A stretch of DNA of 6,926 bases, taken from the NCBI GenBank assembly GCA_022866585.1, contig JALHUP010000063.1:1-6926 (forward strand), given 5' to 3'. This DNA is from Candidatus Zixiibacteriota bacterium. Lineage in GTDB: Bacteria; Zixibacteria; MSB-5A5; SM1-73. The position numbers were made by a program, and so were the translations under genes. Below are positions 5,696 to 6,926 of this stretch, piece after piece (within the stretch, counting starts at the first letter, position 1; every line of letters starts with the position of its first letter). The notes beneath the pieces were generated by a model. The model made no database searches and was not told the DNA's origin. It saw only the letters and a list, made by a program, of their open reading frames with translations.

Positions 5696-6794
5696 CTGAA
5701 AGCACCTTTTTGTAAAGCTTCGTGGTTTTTAAGGCTGAACTTTCCCATGAGAAATTTTTAATCCGCCTGTAACCCAGCCTTATAAGCTCAACCCTTTTGT
5801 TTTTGTCAGTTAGCAAAACAAAAATAGCTCTGCTAATAGAAGAGACATCTAAAGGATCAAAAAACAAAGCGGCTTCACCTAACACTTCCGGCAAAGAGGA
5901 AACCCTAGAGGCCGCTACTGGCACCCCATACTGCATAGCCTCCAAAGGGGGAAAGCCAAACCCCTCATTCAAGGAGGGAAAAACAAAAAGGCTGGCATTT
6001 TTGTAAAGCTCTACCAACTTCTTATCTTCCACATAGCCTAAAAGATGAACCTTCTCTTCCAATCCCAACTTCTTAATTAGATTGACAAGATTAGCATAAT
6101 CGTGACCAAAACTTCCGGCTACCACCAAATTATAATCTTTTAGCTTCCAGTCACCTATTACTTGAGCAAAGGCTTGGACTAAGCCAGTCAAGTTTTTATG
6201 AGGATCAAGGGCGCCGGAGAAGAATATATAAGGTTTGAATTTCTTGGCATATTCAAACATTTTTGGATCCGATTCCCTATGGGTCAAACCGGGATAGATC
6301 AGCTCTATCCTCTCCGGAGGTGCCTTGAAGTATCTGACTATGTCTTTTTTGGCCGCCTGGGAGATGGCGATTATTCGGGTTGATCTTTTTGCCGCTATCC
6401 GGAAAAAAACTTGAGCATATAGACGATAAAGGGTATCATAGGTTTTAGGATAGCGCATGAAGTTGGCATCAAGGATAGACGTTATCTGGAGGCAGGGAGC
6501 AAAAGCCGAACAGAGATTGGCGGGCATATGTAAAAGGTCTAATTTAAGCTTCGTGACTAAATAGGGGAGCTTTATGTGCAGCCAAAAAAGCTCTAACCCT
6601 AAGTTAATAAATTTGGTCAGGATGTTTTTCCTTTTGACCGGTTTTGGTCCTTTAAGCAAAACCAACTCAAGCTGGTCGCTGTTTGAGTTTCTGATTCCCT
6701 CAATTAGCCCTTTGACGTAGACTGCTGTTCCAGTCTGGGTCTTATCCAGAACCGAAGTATCTATCCCCACCTTAAATCTTTTCTTGTTATTCAT
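5682..6794 (-). CDS. GT4-family glycosyltransferase (group 1)
   Basis: The 370-residue product begins with KVGIDTSVLDKTQTGTAVYV (8-27), the acceptor-domain start of the mannosyltransferase-like GT4 branch with its GxGxY-like loop. It continues with DLLHMPANLCS (86-96), SILDANFMRYPKTY (106-119) and RIIAISQAAKKDIVRYF (140-156). The donor domain has PYIFFSGALDPHKNL (188-202; K200 is the usual phosphate-binding lysine), VVAGSFG (224-230), VHLLGYVEDKKLVELYKNASLFVFPS (249-274) and a canonical EX7E motif, E277 and E285, in SLNEGFGFPPLEAM. It ends with a FSWESSA helix (348-354). Length is normal for the family. It should add one hexose, possibly mannose, to the lipid-linked acceptor; the sugar is inferred only from overall resemblance. 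The start at 6794 lies 4 bases after the stop of the upstream glycosyltransferase with only a weak ribosome binding site, suggesting translational reinitiation from that gene. Confidence 0.95.
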   Translation of the reverse strand: MNNKKRFKVGIDTSVLDKTQTGTAVYVKGLIEGIRNSNSDQLELVLLKGPKPVKRKNILTKFINLGLELFWLHIKLPYLVTKLKLDLLHMPANLCSAFAPCLQITSILDANFMRYPKTYDTLYRLYAQVFFRIAAKRSTRIIAISQAAKKDIVRYFKAPPERIELIYPGLTHRESDPKMFEYAKKFKPYIFFSGALDPHKNLTGLVQAFAQVIGDWKLKDYNLVVAGSFGHDYANLVNLIKKLGLEEKVHLLGYVEDKKLVELYKNASLFVFPSLNEGFGFPPLEAMQYGVPVAASRVSSLPEVLGEAALFFDPLDVSSISRAIFVLLTDKNKRVELIRLGYRRIKNFSWESSALKTTKLYKKVLSDGKL

Positions 6795-6798
6795 CTTT

Positions 6799-6926
6799 TT
6801 AAAGTGACTTCTTATAGACCTCTAAAGTTTTTTGGGCACATCTTTCCCAGCTAAACAGGGAGGCTTGTTTTAGCCCTTTTTCTTTTAGTTGTTCTCTTAG
6901 CTTTTCATCGGAGGAGAGCCTTGCCA
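6799..6926 (-). CDS. C-terminal tail of another GT4 glycosyltransferase, cut by window edge
   Basis: The last 41 codons and the TAA stop (6801-6799) of a minus-strand gene lie here; the rest is beyond the right edge. The visible peptide reads ARLSSDEKLREQLKEKG followed by LKQASLFSWERCAQKTLEVY. A charged helix (LxxDEKLREQLKEKG) followed by FSWE and then xxxxTLEVYKK is the standard C-terminal end of group 1 glycosyltransferases, and the same FSWE helix ends the next gene (348-351 of its product). The short spacing of 4 bases to the next ATG places it in the same operon. Donor and acceptor cannot be judged from this fragment. Confidence 0.85.
   Translation of the reverse strand, partial: ARLSSDEKLREQLKEKGLKQASLFSWERCAQKTLEVYKKSL

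Larger units (their letters stand above)
1..6926 (-). other. polysaccharide biosynthesis operon segment, all genes codirectional
   Basis: All genes run leftwards with gaps of 4 bases or overlaps of 14, 8 and 8 bases from 6926 to 2118, then gaps of 36, 35 and 33 bases around the glycosyltransferase remnant and the methyltransferase. I found no convincing promoter, rho-independent terminator, tRNA, insertion sequence or CRISPR-like repeat in any gap, and no gap exceeds about 40 bases, so the whole window is most simply one transcript whose promoter lies beyond the right edge and whose end lies beyond the left edge. Confidence 0.75.

Overview
The window is a piece of a bacterial surface-polysaccharide (O-antigen, capsule or exopolysaccharide) biosynthesis cluster. 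Every supportable gene lies on the minus strand, so transcription runs from position 6926 towards position 1. Clear Shine-Dalgarno sequences, tight gene packing and overlapping stop/start codons show that it is bacterial. Nothing here (no rRNA, tRNA or housekeeping gene) fixes the taxon. The base composition is moderate and slightly AT-rich, and an uncultured or environmental bacterium is possible, but that is a guess.

In transcription order the genes are: the C-terminal tail of a GT4-type glycosyltransferase (6799-6926, cut by the window edge); a complete GT4 glycosyltransferase (5682-6794); a multi-spanning O-antigen polymerase/ligase-like protein (4283-5695); a second complete GT4 glycosyltransferase (3094-4290); a radical SAM/SPASM protein (2118-3101); a 25-codon broken remnant of a DUF1972-type glycosyltransferase (2004-2081); a SAM-dependent methyltransferase with an N-terminal cysteine zinc-knuckle (1060-1968, start re-assigned to an internal ATG); and a nearly complete DUF1972/GT4 glycosyltransferase (1-1026) that runs off the left edge still in frame. 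The first five are coupled by a 4-base gap and by overlaps of 14, 8 and 8 bases. The junctions around the methyltransferase are looser (gaps of about 33-36 bases).

Together the glycosyltransferases would add sugars one after another to a lipid-linked repeat unit at the cytoplasmic membrane, and the membrane protein would polymerise or ligate the units. The methyltransferase and the radical SAM enzyme are the likely tailoring steps. The initiating sugar-phosphate transferase, the flippase or ABC exporter and the nucleotide-sugar synthesis genes are not in the window.

The most interesting signal is the broken gene start at 2004-2081. It repeats the first 25 codons of the glycosyltransferase at 1-1026 with 24 of 25 residues identical, but with 18 of 75 bases different, nearly all silent. 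It still has a good ribosome binding site and stops abruptly. The AT-richer methyltransferase sits exactly between the remnant and the intact copy, which looks like the scar of a cassette exchange. I do not see a new biological system beyond this. The rest is a recognisable polysaccharide operon with some unusual details.
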